This document shows positions 26,392 through 35,785 of a stretch of 64,000 nt of DNA, piece by piece; the first letter of the stretch is position 1; each line of letters opens with the position of its first letter. The translations under genes were made by a program, and so were the position numbers. Origin of the DNA: Vibrio sp. JC009 (GTDB lineage: Bacteria; Pseudomonadota; Gammaproteobacteria; Enterobacterales; Vibrionaceae); NCBI RefSeq assembly GCF_029016485.1, contig NZ_CP092106.1, positions 2,108,001 through 2,172,000 on the forward strand, written 5' to 3'. The notes under the pieces are model-generated. The model saw only the letters and a program-made list of their open reading frames with translations, was not told where the DNA came from and made no database searches.

Positions 26392-27183
26392 CTAAACCTC
26401 CAGCACCTCACCATCCGCCGGAATCATAACCTTATCCTCCAACCCCTGCATCACCACAGAATCACGCAGAATTTTACGGTCAACCGGACAATGGTTCAGC
26501 GCTTCCATATGGTTTGCGACCACTTTACCCGGCGCAAGCCTGATAAATTCAATCACTTCATCTTTCGGCATCAGCAGAGACTGACCTACATCCAGACGTG
26601 CCTGACCGGCAGCAACCACAGCGATATCCGGCTTCAACTCTGTAAGCGCACGCTTAACATCATCGGTCAGTACCGTATCACCACTTACATATATTGAAGG
26701 CTCACCCGGCAACTCCAGGTAAAAGCCACAACCATTGGCAGAAACTTTACTGACCCATCCATGTCCGTGAAGGGCAGGAACTGCGGTTACTCTGCCTCCG
26801 GCAAACTCTGCGGTTTCCCAGTCTGCAACGCCCTGCTCAACGGTCATACCGTATTTCTCCAGATACGCCTTATCCTTTGCTGGTGTGGCAACAGGGATGT
26901 TCTTTCCTGCCAAAAAGGCCTCTCCTGACTTATCCAGATGGTCGATATGCTGCAAAGGCTTAAAGTTAAAAGTCTGACTATGAGTAATAAGCGCATGAGT
27001 CACCTTGCTCAGTATCGCATCTGCATTCTCTGGCAGATCAACTGTTGGGTTCTTCTTCGCCTTATAGCGGAATACTGAGAAAGGAGGAAGCGTGCCCTTT
27101 TCTGCAAGCATAGGATCAATCAGGATAAATTTATCATTTGATTCAATAACAAATGTTGCACTGCGCAGATGATGGATTTTCAT
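26392..27183 (-). CDS. metallo-beta-lactamase-fold hydrolase (UlaG-like)
   Basis: 263 residues. IDPMLAEKGTLPPF near the N-terminus, a metal region THSQTFNFKPLQHIDHLD, PALHGHGW, YVSGDTVL and ANHMEALNHC are the expected beta-lactamase-fold metal loops. The usual contiguous THxHxDH motif is split by an insertion after the first TH. Substrate unknown; related proteins include UlaG lactonases. Divergent from the GlxA-like regulator, which may control it. Confidence 0.85.
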   Translation of the reverse strand: MKIHHLRSATFVIESNDKFILIDPMLAEKGTLPPFSVFRYKAKKNPTVDLPENADAILSKVTHALITHSQTFNFKPLQHIDHLDKSGEAFLAGKNIPVATPAKDKAYLEKYGMTVEQGVADWETAEFAGGRVTAVPALHGHGWVSKVSANGCGFYLELPGEPSIYVSGDTVLTDDVKRALTELKPDIAVVAAGQARLDVGQSLLMPKDEVIEFIRLAPGKVVANHMEALNHCPVDRKILRDSVVMQGLEDKVMIPADGEVLEV

Positions 27184-27287
27184 GTTAAGACTCGGTTGCT
27201 GTTAAAAACTGAAAGTCATTATGAACCGAAGCGAAATAATGCAATACTGTCCTTAAGGACAATCACCGCTCAAATCGGGCCATTTGT

Positions 27288-28256
27288 ATGAGTGCAGTAA
27301 AAAAGAGAAAAGTTGCGGTAGTCGCGTTTGAAGGCATCAGTGCATTTCACCTTTCGGTGCCCTGCCTGATATTTCAGGATGTATTTATCGACCGGGAACC
27401 CATGTTCGAATTGAACATCTGCGGCTTGACGGATATGACAATGAATACCAGCTCCGGATTCAGTATTTCTGTCGATAGCGATTTATCGCTGCTCGATAAT
27501 GCCGATATGATCATTGTTCCAAGCTGGCCTAACGCCCTTCCTGAGCCACCGGATCTGTTGATTGAAAAACTAAAAGATGCTCATGCAAGAGGCGCGATTT
27601 TGGTTGGACTTTGTCTGGGCGCTTTTGTTATCGCAGAAACCGGGCTGCTAAACGGCAAAACTGCCACCACCCACTGGGCGTTTTCTGAACTTTTTACCCG
27701 TAAGTTCCCAAGAGTAGAGTTTGACAACAAACCGTTATTTATCGCTCATGATCAGCTAATCACTTCAGCTGGCACCGCCGCTGCTCTGGACTGCTGCCTG
27801 TATATCATTCGCCTTATGTGCGGCAGCGAAGTCGCGAGCCAGCTTGCCCGTGTTATGGTCACCGCCCCGTTCCGTTCCGGCGGACAGCAGCAATATATTC
27901 CGACCCCTATTCCGCCAAGACCTGAACAGGAAACCGGGATAAGTAAGGTAATTGAACAGATAGAACATCAGCTGGATAAGCCGCATAGTCTGGACTCAGT
28001 TGCAGAAAAATGCGCCATGAGCAGACGCACTTTCACCAGACAATTCAAAGCCGTCTACGGCTGCACTTTTGGTGAATGGCTGATGAATCAAAGACTAAAA
28101 CTAAGCCAGCAACTGCTCGAAAGTAACGATTACTCCATCGCCCATGTGGCCCAACTGGCAGGATTTGGCTCAGAAAGCGTGTACAGGAAGCACTTTAAAC
28201 AGGCTTTTCAGGTCACGCCTTCTCAGTGGAGAAGTCATTTTAGTAGTAATAATTAA
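27288..28256 (+). CDS. GlxA-like AraC-family regulator with DJ-1/PfpI domain
   Basis: 322 residues. N-terminal DJ-1/PfpI amidase-like domain (about 8-185) with the nucleophile-elbow cysteine in VGLCLGAFVIAE, and a C-terminal AraC double helix-turn-helix (about 215-318; CAMSRRTFTRQFKAVYG, then AGFGSESVYRKHFK). Lies 104 bases from and divergent to the MBL hydrolase, its likely target. Effector unknown. Confidence 0.92.
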   Translation: MSAVKKRKVAVVAFEGISAFHLSVPCLIFQDVFIDREPMFELNICGLTDMTMNTSSGFSISVDSDLSLLDNADMIIVPSWPNALPEPPDLLIEKLKDAHARGAILVGLCLGAFVIAETGLLNGKTATTHWAFSELFTRKFPRVEFDNKPLFIAHDQLITSAGTAAALDCCLYIIRLMCGSEVASQLARVMVTAPFRSGGQQQYIPTPIPPRPEQETGISKVIEQIEHQLDKPHSLDSVAEKCAMSRRTFTRQFKAVYGCTFGEWLMNQRLKLSQQLLESNDYSIAHVAQLAGFGSESVYRKHFKQAFQVTPSQWRSHFSSNN

Positions 28257-28262
28257 TAATGA

Positions 28263-28481
28263 TTATGCTGCAGAAGCCTTGTTAGCGGCTCTTAGCTCTG
28301 ATTTTGAAACACGACATCCTGATATAGCCGATTTTTTGTGTCTAAACTTTCGGGCAGCCTTACGCGCTTTCTCTGTCAGTTTTGTATCAACAGGAGAATT
28401 AGAAATGGCCCATGCAATAGTCTGAGCCCGGGAAACAGCAGCTGCTTTGTTAGGCGAACTCTTAATATTTGTAGAAGACAT
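28263..28481 (-). CDS. small basic protein, second gene of an overlapping pair
   Basis: 72 residues from the ATG at 28481, chosen because GGAGG lies 5 bases upstream; the open frame extends further but without a better start. Very rich in Lys, Arg, Ala and Ser (for example TEKARKAARKFRHKKSAISG). I do not recognise the family. It overlaps the end of the upstream gene by 20 bases, so the two are co-translated. Confidence 0.6.
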   Translation of the reverse strand: MSSTNIKSSPNKAAAVSRAQTIAWAISNSPVDTKLTEKARKAARKFRHKKSAISGCRVSKSELRAANKASAA

Positions 28482-28950
28482 ACCACCCTCCATCGTCGGT
28501 CTCATCAACATAATAATTATAACCATCTTCCTGTAGTTTGGGAACAAGCAACCTTTGATAAGCCCTTGCCAAACGGTCATTTGCCGGTTCTGCAAAATAG
28601 AAATCACAATTATATTGCTGTTGATGAAAAGCTATTATCTCACAAAGTGCATTTGATAAATGTACCCAATGCCTGAAACCAAATCCAGTGTCTTGCATCT
28701 GCTCATAGGGAGTTTGGTTGGTCATGTTGCTAACGGTATCGAACTCAATCCAGTATGTATCTTTAGCCTTGGTAATTACTTTCTCATTTTCTATTAGATC
28801 ATATGCAAGATCAGTTATATCAGGAAGCTCACAACTTAGCTCCACCAAAGTGCAAGCAAATTCCACATCATCAATAGTAAAAGGATAAAAAACTACTTTT
28901 CCATCAGGAACAGACTGCACCTGTATTCGATCATAGATTACATTAAACAT
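28462..28950 (-). CDS. unrecognised acidic protein, first gene of an overlapping pair
   Basis: 162 residues from the ATG at 28950 (an ATG at 28968 adds six but lies inside a palindrome). Acidic, rich in aromatic residues, soluble, ending DETDDGGWYVFYKY. No family recognised. It overlaps a 72-residue basic protein gene by 20 bases, and an 8-base inverted repeat sits just before the start. An acidic/basic overlapping pair behind an operator-like repeat recalls toxin-antitoxin operons; that is inference. Confidence 0.65.
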   Translation of the reverse strand: MFNVIYDRIQVQSVPDGKVVFYPFTIDDVEFACTLVELSCELPDITDLAYDLIENEKVITKAKDTYWIEFDTVSNMTNQTPYEQMQDTGFGFRHWVHLSNALCEIIAFHQQQYNCDFYFAEPANDRLARAYQRLLVPKLQEDGYNYYVDETDDGGWYVFYKY

Positions 28951-28957
28951 ATCTAAA

Positions 28958-28980
28958 CCTAGAAACATTCATTTTCTAGG
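28958..28980. promoter_or_regulatory. operator-like inverted repeat before the small two-gene operon
   Basis: CCTAGAAA (28958-28965) and TTTCTAGG (28973-28980), perfect arms with a 7-base spacer, ending 7 bases before the ATG at 28950. Confidence 0.5.
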
Positions 28981-29063
28981 TCTATTATCAACACAGAGAC
29001 AACCTAAGCAACTGATTTATTTAGTAATAGCATTCTGTAAACATTTAATAACTAACCTTTTCG

Positions 29064-30248
29064 CTATCTAAACTCCACCCGATTTCTACCATTTTCCTTC
29101 GCTTTATATAAAGCGATATCCGCCTGCTTCAGCAGGCTATTAATTGTCGCTCCCTCTTCTGTTTCATTTGAAGAGATACCAATACTGACAGTAATGGAGA
29201 TTTCACCCGCTGGCGTTTCTGTTACTGTTTCTGAAATGCATTCTCTCAGTCGCTCAGCCATCCGGCGCGCTTCCTGGTTTTCCGTCTCCGGCAGAAGCAG
29301 AACAAACTCTTCACCACCATAGCGTCCCAGAATGTCGATGACTCTTATATTTTCCTGACAGGTGGTGACCAGATTCCGCAGCACCAGATCACCAATATCA
29401 TGCCCGTAGCTGTCATTTATGGCTTTAAAGTGGTCTATATCTAAAAACAGCAGACTGAAGCAATGCCTGCTCCTGTCTGCTCTTAGCTTCTCGCGTTCAG
29501 CCAGCTCGATAAAGTGGCGTCTGTTGTAGATATTGGTTAATCCATCTATCCGTGCAAGCTGCTCAAGTTCCTGTTTCGCCAGTTCCTTTTCAGCAATTTC
29601 AATCTCCAGCTTTTCGTTGACCTCTTTAAGCTGTGATATCAGTTTTGCTTCTGAACGTTTAGAGCGGTTGATATTGCGCATAATGCTTAGTGCCATGGCG
29701 GTAACCAGTCCAAAAGAGGCAATAATCGGTGAGACCTGCTTTAAGGGAAACTCATGCACAATAAGCAAAATCCCGCTATATAGCACGGTTGCAAATAAAC
29801 AGGCGAAAGCTGAATAGACATACCGGACCGGTAGAAACAGGGAATACAGCAACATGATAATCAACAGAAGTGGTAACCCCTGCTTTCCTATCTCCGGTAA
29901 CAGGTATAACTCAAAGCATTCCGTTAATGTAATGAGAATAAAGTAGAGCAGCAGCGCTCTCTGGGTTTTGTTATAACTTTTGCTGAAGGTTGAAAAAATA
30001 CAGTAAAGCGCAGAACCAAACGTGATCAGCCTGGCTACCATCATATAGTAAAAACCAGCTGCATTACCGAGAGTCACAGTATCGCTGTAAATCCCCGTCA
30101 GATAAGCAACTCCGGAAAGTAAACACAGGAATCGGATCTTGACTACATAACCCTGCCAGCGCGTCTTATGGAAATCCTTTTCTGAATCAGAATCCCTGTA
30201 AGAACCATCAAACCTGAATAAGTCACTTTCCTGACTAGTCATCTCCAT
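29064..30248 (-). CDS. membrane diguanylate cyclase
   Basis: 394 residues. About six membrane helices (about 35-205), a short coiled coil with Lys/Glu repeats (about 205-235) and a GGDEF domain. The signature RYGGEEF is intact, and RVID five residues before it fits the RxxD inhibitory site. The helical N-terminus resembles MASE-type integral sensors, but I cannot assign the subtype. Should produce c-di-GMP. Monocistronic by spacing. Confidence 0.92.
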   Translation of the reverse strand: MEMTSQESDLFRFDGSYRDSDSEKDFHKTRWQGYVVKIRFLCLLSGVAYLTGIYSDTVTLGNAAGFYYMMVARLITFGSALYCIFSTFSKSYNKTQRALLLYFILITLTECFELYLLPEIGKQGLPLLLIIMLLYSLFLPVRYVYSAFACLFATVLYSGILLIVHEFPLKQVSPIIASFGLVTAMALSIMRNINRSKRSEAKLISQLKEVNEKLEIEIAEKELAKQELEQLARIDGLTNIYNRRHFIELAEREKLRADRSRHCFSLLFLDIDHFKAINDSYGHDIGDLVLRNLVTTCQENIRVIDILGRYGGEEFVLLLPETENQEARRMAERLRECISETVTETPAGEISITVSIGISSNETEEGATINSLLKQADIALYKAKENGRNRVEFR

Positions 30249-30349
30249 CCCACCAGATTGCCTCCAAGGCTCAAATTTAAGTAATCACTCTAGTCTGGAA
30301 AGTATAGGTTTAAACAGATCGCTCCTTCAAGTTTCCGTATCACGTTTGA

Positions 30350-30805
30350 TTAATCGCCCGGCACGCTTTTCAGCAAAAGAAGTAAATTTGTTGTCCGGGC
30401 GGAGTCTGTGATCACCGAATAGACTCTGTCCGTTGTAAAGCGGATTTTATCATCAAGCTGAATAACAGCCCTGACCGCGTATCTATGACGAGGATCTATT
30501 TTGTTTGCATCATAGCTCAGTTCAAAATCAAACGGCACCTGAGCACCATCGGAAGGAAAGGAGTGCTCAGCAAGAACGATGGCTGACGCGTCTGCACGGG
30601 AAACATCTTCCAGAGTCACCGTAATCATTGCGGTTCCGGGCAGAGCAACTCTTTCCCGGTAAAGGATACTGCCTGTTACCGATGCCATATTTACCTCTTC
30701 TGCGCTTTGCTCCTGTGCCGTATCCGCTGACTTCTTATCTGTTTCGCAGCCAAGTAACACAACGCTCATCACGACAGCAAATATTACTAACAACGCCTTT
30801 TTCAT
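30350..30805 (-). CDS. YbaY-like lipoprotein
   Basis: 151 residues with a lipoprotein signal peptide (lipobox LLGC, Cys20). The mature part carries SVTGSILYRERVALPGTAMI, a beta-strand pattern typical of the YbaY family, and the later RYAVRAVIQLDDKIRFTTD. Divergent from tesB across 102 bases; in E. coli ybaY is also next to tesB, which supports the assignment. Function unknown; likely outer-membrane anchored. Confidence 0.82.
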   Translation of the reverse strand: MKKALLVIFAVVMSVVLLGCETDKKSADTAQEQSAEEVNMASVTGSILYRERVALPGTAMITVTLEDVSRADASAIVLAEHSFPSDGAQVPFDFELSYDANKIDPRHRYAVRAVIQLDDKIRFTTDRVYSVITDSARTTNLLLLLKSVPGD

Positions 30806-30907
30806 ATACTTACCTCCGGCAAAAAAAACTGGCCGGATTATAAGTATCTCTTGTAATTAAATCCGCTAAGCAGTATTAAATTAACAAAAAACTGACGGAG
30901 GCCGGGA

Positions 30908-31768
30908 ATGAGCAAAGCACTGGGTGAATTACTTGAACTACTAAAACTGGAGCAACTGGAGAACACTCTTTTCAGGGGACAAAGCGAGCATTTAGGATTG
31001 CCTCAGGTATACGGAGGTCAGGTACTGGGACAGGCGTTATCCGCGGCAAGATACACAGTGGACAATCAGAGAGCTGTTCACTCGTTTCACAGTTACTTTC
31101 TGCACCCGGGTGATCCGGAAAAACCGATTATTTATGATGTAGAAAATCTGCGGGATGGCCGAAGCCTGAGTACAAGGCGGGTAAAAGCGATTCAGAACGG
31201 CAGGCCTATCTTCTATCTGACTGCCTCTTACCACGGCGATACTCCGGGATTTGAACACCAAAACGCCATGCCGGATATTCCAGGTCCTGAAAACTATGCG
31301 TCTGAGTCAGAGCTGGCAAAGCAGATCTCAGATTTTCTGCCGGATAAAATCAAGGCGATCTTCTGCGGAGAAAAGCCTATAGAGGTGCGCCCGGTGGTTG
31401 TGGTTAACCCGCTAAAGCCAGTCAAAACCGAACCTAAACAGTATTTATGGATTAAAGCCAACGGCACTGTCCCGGACAACCTGCTTATCCATCAGTATCT
31501 GCTGGCTTACGCCTCCGACTGGGGATTTGTCACCACGGCCCTGCACCCGCATAAAGTCACCCTGATGACACCCAAGTTCCAGATCGCAACCATAGACCAC
31601 TCCATGTGGTTCCACCGCCCGTTCAAAATGGACGAATGGCTGCTCTATGCCATCGAAAGCCCCACAGCCAGCAACACACGCGGCCTGGTACGCGGTGAGA
31701 TCTTTGACAGACAGGGGAACCTGGTTGCGTCTGCTGTTCAGGAAGGAGTGATGAGGTTTACTAATTAA
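30908..31768 (+). CDS. tesB: acyl-CoA thioesterase II
   Basis: 286 residues, a double hot-dog fold. [23 protein letters not shown] and [12 protein letters not shown] in the N-terminal half, and [18 protein letters not shown] in the second half, match TesB. It hydrolyses medium- and long-chain acyl-CoA to free fatty acid and CoA. GGAGG lies 6 bases before the ATG. Followed by a Tn5-ended miniature element. Confidence 0.94.
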   Translation: MSKALGELLELLKLEQLENTLFRGQSEHLGLPQVYGGQVLGQALSAARYTVDNQRAVHSFHSYFLHPGDPEKPIIYDVENLRDGRSLSTRRVKAIQNGRPIFYLTASYHGDTPGFEHQNAMPDIPGPENYASESELAKQISDFLPDKIKAIFCGEKPIEVRPVVVVNPLKPVKTEPKQYLWIKANGTVPDNLLIHQYLLAYASDWGFVTTALHPHKVTLMTPKFQIATIDHSMWFHRPFKMDEWLLYAIESPTASNTRGLVRGEIFDRQGNLVASAVQEGVMRFTN

Positions 31769-31778
31769 AACTATCCGC

Positions 31779-32041
31779 CTAGCTCTTATACACAAATATT
31801 AAAGTGACCAGAGAACGGTTCTCCCCCTTGAGTGAAAAAGCCTAACTGGTTGATAAAGCTAATAGAAGGGGGAGTTAGAGGGGGTTGGTTATACCCTACA
31901 TGGCTAAATCACAAAAGTTTAAGCTCATGAGAAACAACCCCTCCCAGCCTCCCCTTCGATGCTACTTCTTCGAAAATCCCTCCTTTCGAGGCTAAGGGGA
32001 GGAGCATTCTTTGGCTACATAAACTTGTGTAATATAGCTAT
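31779..32041 (+). mobile_element. Tn5-ended miniature element, copy A (degraded ends)
   Basis: About 263 bases, nearly the same sequence and direction as copy B at 39613-39874. The left end still matches the Tn5/IS50 outside end closely (CTAGCTCTTATACACAAAT), but the right end has decayed and no 9-base target duplication is seen. Internally it holds a GAGAACGGTTCTC palindrome and CCTCCCCTT/AAGGGGAGG arms. No ORF. An older insertion than copy B. Confidence 0.75.
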
Positions 32042-32056
32042 CAAAAGCTGACAGCC

Positions 32057-32515
32057 CTATATAGGTAACGCCGTCGTATACTTCAACGGCTCCATCGCAA
32101 AAGTTGAGGTCACATTGGAAATACCATCAACACTATTTACCAGCTTTTTGTAGAACATATCAAAACAGTTCATATCGGCGACCTGAACCTTCATCATATA
32201 GTCGTACTCACCCGCCATTCGGTAAAACTCCATCACCTCCGGGAATGGGGTTACCGTTTCTACAAAACGGCTGTACCACTCATGCGAGTGGTCACTGGTT
32301 TTAACCAAAACAAATGCGGTAAAAGAAAGCCCCAGAGTTTCAGGATTCAGCAAGGCGACACGCTTGCGGATCACACCGCTCTCTTCCAGCCTTTTCAGTC
32401 TTTTCCAGCAGGGGGTTGTGGTCAGGTTTACGGCTTCAGCCAGCTCATTCAGAGAGAGAGTTCCGTCATTTTGCAGCAGAGAAAGCAGCTTGCGGTCGGT
32501 TTTATCCAGATTCAT
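32057..32515 (-). CDS. Lrp-family transcriptional regulator
   Basis: 152 residues. Winged helix-turn-helix ([16 protein letters not shown], then [18 protein letters not shown]) and a RAM domain containing [17 protein letters not shown]. It resembles Lrp-like regulators of amino-acid catabolism more than AsnC. Target unknown; the neighbouring RND operon is on the same strand but ends upstream, 156 bases away. Confidence 0.88.
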   Translation of the reverse strand: MNLDKTDRKLLSLLQNDGTLSLNELAEAVNLTTTPCWKRLKRLEESGVIRKRVALLNPETLGLSFTAFVLVKTSDHSHEWYSRFVETVTPFPEVMEFYRMAGEYDYMMKVQVADMNCFDMFYKKLVNSVDGISNVTSTFAMEPLKYTTALPI

Positions 32516-32671
32516 TTCGTTTTCCGATTGTTTTAATTTCTACAAATTAAACCAATACTAGAAAAATTTCCTCTTATATTCATTTTTATTTACAAATATG
32601 ACTATGGGCAGACATTTTTAGATTTGAACTGTTCCCCCGGAAATAGCAGCGCTATGTCAGGGGGACTCAGG

Positions 32672-35600
32672 TTAACCGTGGCTCGCTCTTCCTTTAGTAT
32701 CGTGATCCAGCATCTTATGCAGCTCAGCTTCCACATGGCCCGGAGCCTCAGTTGAAGCGGAAAGCAAGCGGTACATTGCCGGAATAACAAACAGAGTCAC
32801 CAGTGTCGCAAAGGCCATACCAAAGAAAATCACGGTACCTACCGCAACCCGGCTCTCGTAACCGGCACCGGTTGAAATAATCAGAGGAATAGAACCGGCC
32901 AGGGTTGTGAATGCTGTCATCAGAATCGGTCTTAAACGGCGGGCAGATGCATCAATAATCGCCTTTTCAAACGCGATTCCGCGATCTCTTAACTGGTTAG
33001 CAAACTCCACAATCAAAATGCCGTTTTTGGTTACCATACCAATCAGCATAATCATTCCGATCTGGCTATAGATATTTAGCCCCTGACTCATCACCACCAG
33101 ACCAATAAAGCCCCCCATTACCCCCATAGGAACGGTAAACATCACCACCAGCGGGTTGATAAAGCTTTCAAACTGAGCGGCCAGTACCAGATAAGCCACA
33201 AGCAAAGCCAGAGCAAAAACCACCAGGACGCTGGACTGATTTTCCTTATAATCTTTAGATTCACCGGAATAGCTGACAGAAATATCCCCCGGCAGAAGAT
33301 CGATCGCTTTCTGATCTAAATAGTCCAGAGCATCACCCAGGGTATAACCGTCCTTCAGATTAGCGGTCACCGTGATGGATTTCTGCTTGTTGTAGTGCGA
33401 AAGCTTAATGGCAGAGGCAATCTCCTCAACCCTGGTAACCGCATCCAGAGTGACCAGTTGCCCGGATGCCGTTCTCAGGTAAATCTGACTCAGATCCGCA
33501 GCATTATTGAAACTGTTTTCATCACCACGAAGATAAACATCATACTCTTCACCACGCTCAAGGAAGGTGGTTTCACTGGTACCACCAAGCATAATCTCCA
33601 GAGTTTCAGAAATCTCTGAGATGGAAATACCCAGTTCAGCGGCGCGCTGCTTATCAACAGAAACAACCAGCTCCGGCGTTTTCTCTGAATAACCGACTTC
33701 GGCACCTTCCATCATAGGGCTGTCATCCGCTTCATGCTTTAGCAGCTCAGCCCACTTTTGCAGCTCTTTATAGTCGGAGCCACCCAGAACAAACTGAACC
33801 GGCTCGCTGGAGCCACCTCTGAATCCCGGTAAAAACGGGAAGACACGGGCATCCGGAATACCTGAAAGTGCTCTGCGGATAACTCCTAATGATTGCTGAA
33901 CATTCTCTTTGCGGTGATCCCAGTCTTCCAGAATCATAATGACAAAACCGGTCTGGTCCCCTGCCCGGCCACCAAAAGCCGGAGTCTGAATACTGAAAGA
34001 TTTAAGCAGGCCCTGGCCCAACAGCGGCATCAGCTTTTGTTCCACCAGCTCCATGTTGCCGGCCATACGGTTATAACTGGTTGCATCGGCGCCCCGGACA
34101 AAGGCAAACATCACGCCTCTGTCCTCCTGCGGTGCCAGCTGAGAAGGAACCTGTTTCATCAGCAGATAACTTCCGCCGATACAGGCCAGAATGATTAAAG
34201 GCGCAACCAGTCTGACTCGCATTGCCTGGCTCAGCAAAAAGCGGTATCCGGATTCCAGCCTGGTAAACATCACCTCAACACCACGGTTAAAGGCATTTGG
34301 CTTTACGTTAACCTTCAGGATCTTACTGCCAAGAACCGGCGTCAGAGTCAGGGCGACCAGAGATGAGAAGATCACTGACATCGCCAACAACACGGAAAAC
34401 TCGGTAAACAGCAGGCCCACCATCCCTTCCATAAACGAGATGGGCAGAAATACCATAACCAGCACAAGCGTCGTCGCGATAACTGCGAACCCCACCTCAC
34501 GTGTGCCTTTATAGGCAGCAAGCAGTGGGGACTCCCCTTTTTCGATATGGTGGAAAATATTCTCCACCACCACAATGGCATCATCCACCACCAGACCAAT
34601 TGAAAGGATCAGAGCCATCAGGGTGATCAGGTTGATAGAAAAACCGAAAAAGTAGGCTGAAATAAAGGCAGAAATCAAGGATACCGGCACGGTAACAGCG
34701 GGGATCAGTGTGGCTCTGACCTGGCCGATAAAGATATACAGAACCAGAACAACCAGACCACCGGTAATAAACAGGGTGTTATAAACTTCAGTAATGGAGC
34801 GGTCGATAAATATGGTCGAGTCATAGTCGATAGCCAGCCGGGTTCCTTCAGGAAGAAACTTCTGAATTGCGTTCACCTCTTCATGAACTGCCTGCGCTAC
34901 TTCCAGCGGGTTTGCATCCGACTGAGGAATAATCCCCATACTGACGTTAACCACGCCATCACTTTTAAAGGTGGAGCTTTCGTTTTCTGCGCCGATATAA
35001 ACCTCGGCCACATCTTTCAGATAGATTGGGAAGCCGTCGGATGCCCGTCTTACCACCAGATAATCGAAATCTTCCGGCTGGCTATAGGTACGTGCGGTTC
35101 GTACTGACATCACAATGGCATCGTTGCGGACTTCACCTCCCGGACTTTCCAGATTTTCCGCTCTGAGCGCGGAAGTAATGTCTGCAGCCGTCACTCCCCG
35201 TCCGGCCATCAGGTCCGGTTTAAGCTTGACGTACATGACCTTGTTCAGACCACCGGTCACATCGATGGAACTCACTCCGGTGATAAGGCTGAATCTGTCC
35301 ATTAAAACCCGGTTGATATAATCCGTCAGTTGGGTCCGGTCCATTTCATTGGAGCTCAGATTAATATATACGGAAGCTTCACCGCTGCCGTTATCCTTAT
35401 AAACCACCGGCTCACTGGCTTCATCAGGCAGTGCCCGCTCGGCTCTGGCAACTGCATCACGAACATCACTGACGCCGGTATTCAGATCATAACCCAGATT
35501 AAAGGTCACTTTGATGCGTGACATACCGTTGCGGGTTGTAGAAGAGATCTCATCAATACCGCTGATACCCGAAAGCTGATCTTCAATAACTGAAGTGATC

Positions 35601-35785
35601 TGACTTTCAACTATGGTTGCAGAAGCGCCTTCATACCGGGTGGATACGGTAACCACCGGGCTTTCAATATCCGGCATCTCCCGGACAGCAAGGCGGGAAA
35701 AGGAGACGATTCCGAACACTACCAGCAGCAGACTTAATACAACCGCAGCAACCGGCCGTTTTACTGAAACATCGGATAACCACAT
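32672..35785 (-). CDS. RND-family efflux transporter (HAE1 type)
   Basis: 1037 residues, the usual length for AcrB/MexF-like pumps. Twelve predicted helices in two halves, with large periplasmic loops at about 35-335 and 560-860. The proton-relay Asp pair is intact in GLVVDDAIVVVENI. Exports drugs, bile salts or metabolites with the fusion protein encoded upstream and an unlinked TolC. The start codon overlaps the stop of the fusion-protein gene by one base (TAATG). Which Vibrio Vex pump it matches cannot be decided here. Confidence 0.94.
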   Translation of the reverse strand: MWLSDVSVKRPVAAVVLSLLLVVFGIVSFSRLAVREMPDIESPVVTVSTRYEGASATIVESQITSVIEDQLSGISGIDEISSTTRNGMSRIKVTFNLGYDLNTGVSDVRDAVARAERALPDEASEPVVYKDNGSGEASVYINLSSNEMDRTQLTDYINRVLMDRFSLITGVSSIDVTGGLNKVMYVKLKPDLMAGRGVTAADITSALRAENLESPGGEVRNDAIVMSVRTARTYSQPEDFDYLVVRRASDGFPIYLKDVAEVYIGAENESSTFKSDGVVNVSMGIIPQSDANPLEVAQAVHEEVNAIQKFLPEGTRLAIDYDSTIFIDRSITEVYNTLFITGGLVVLVLYIFIGQVRATLIPAVTVPVSLISAFISAYFFGFSINLITLMALILSIGLVVDDAIVVVENIFHHIEKGESPLLAAYKGTREVGFAVIATTLVLVMVFLPISFMEGMVGLLFTEFSVLLAMSVIFSSLVALTLTPVLGSKILKVNVKPNAFNRGVEVMFTRLESGYRFLLSQAMRVRLVAPLIILACIGGSYLLMKQVPSQLAPQEDRGVMFAFVRGADATSYNRMAGNMELVEQKLMPLLGQGLLKSFSIQTPAFGGRAGDQTGFVIMILEDWDHRKENVQQSLGVIRRALSGIPDARVFPFLPGFRGGSSEPVQFVLGGSDYKELQKWAELLKHEADDSPMMEGAEVGYSEKTPELVVSVDKQRAAELGISISEISETLEIMLGGTSETTFLERGEEYDVYLRGDENSFNNAADLSQIYLRTASGQLVTLDAVTRVEEIASAIKLSHYNKQKSITVTANLKDGYTLGDALDYLDQKAIDLLPGDISVSYSGESKDYKENQSSVLVVFALALLVAYLVLAAQFESFINPLVVMFTVPMGVMGGFIGLVVMSQGLNIYSQIGMIMLIGMVTKNGILIVEFANQLRDRGIAFEKAIIDASARRLRPILMTAFTTLAGSIPLIISTGAGYESRVAVGTVIFFGMAFATLVTLFVIPAMYRLLSASTEAPGHVEAELHKMLDHDTKGRASHG

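Noticed and set aside
31779..32041. CRISPR-like or riboswitch-like repeat
   Set aside because: There is no regular repeat-spacer pattern; the match to copy B and the Tn5-type ends explain it as a miniature transposable element.
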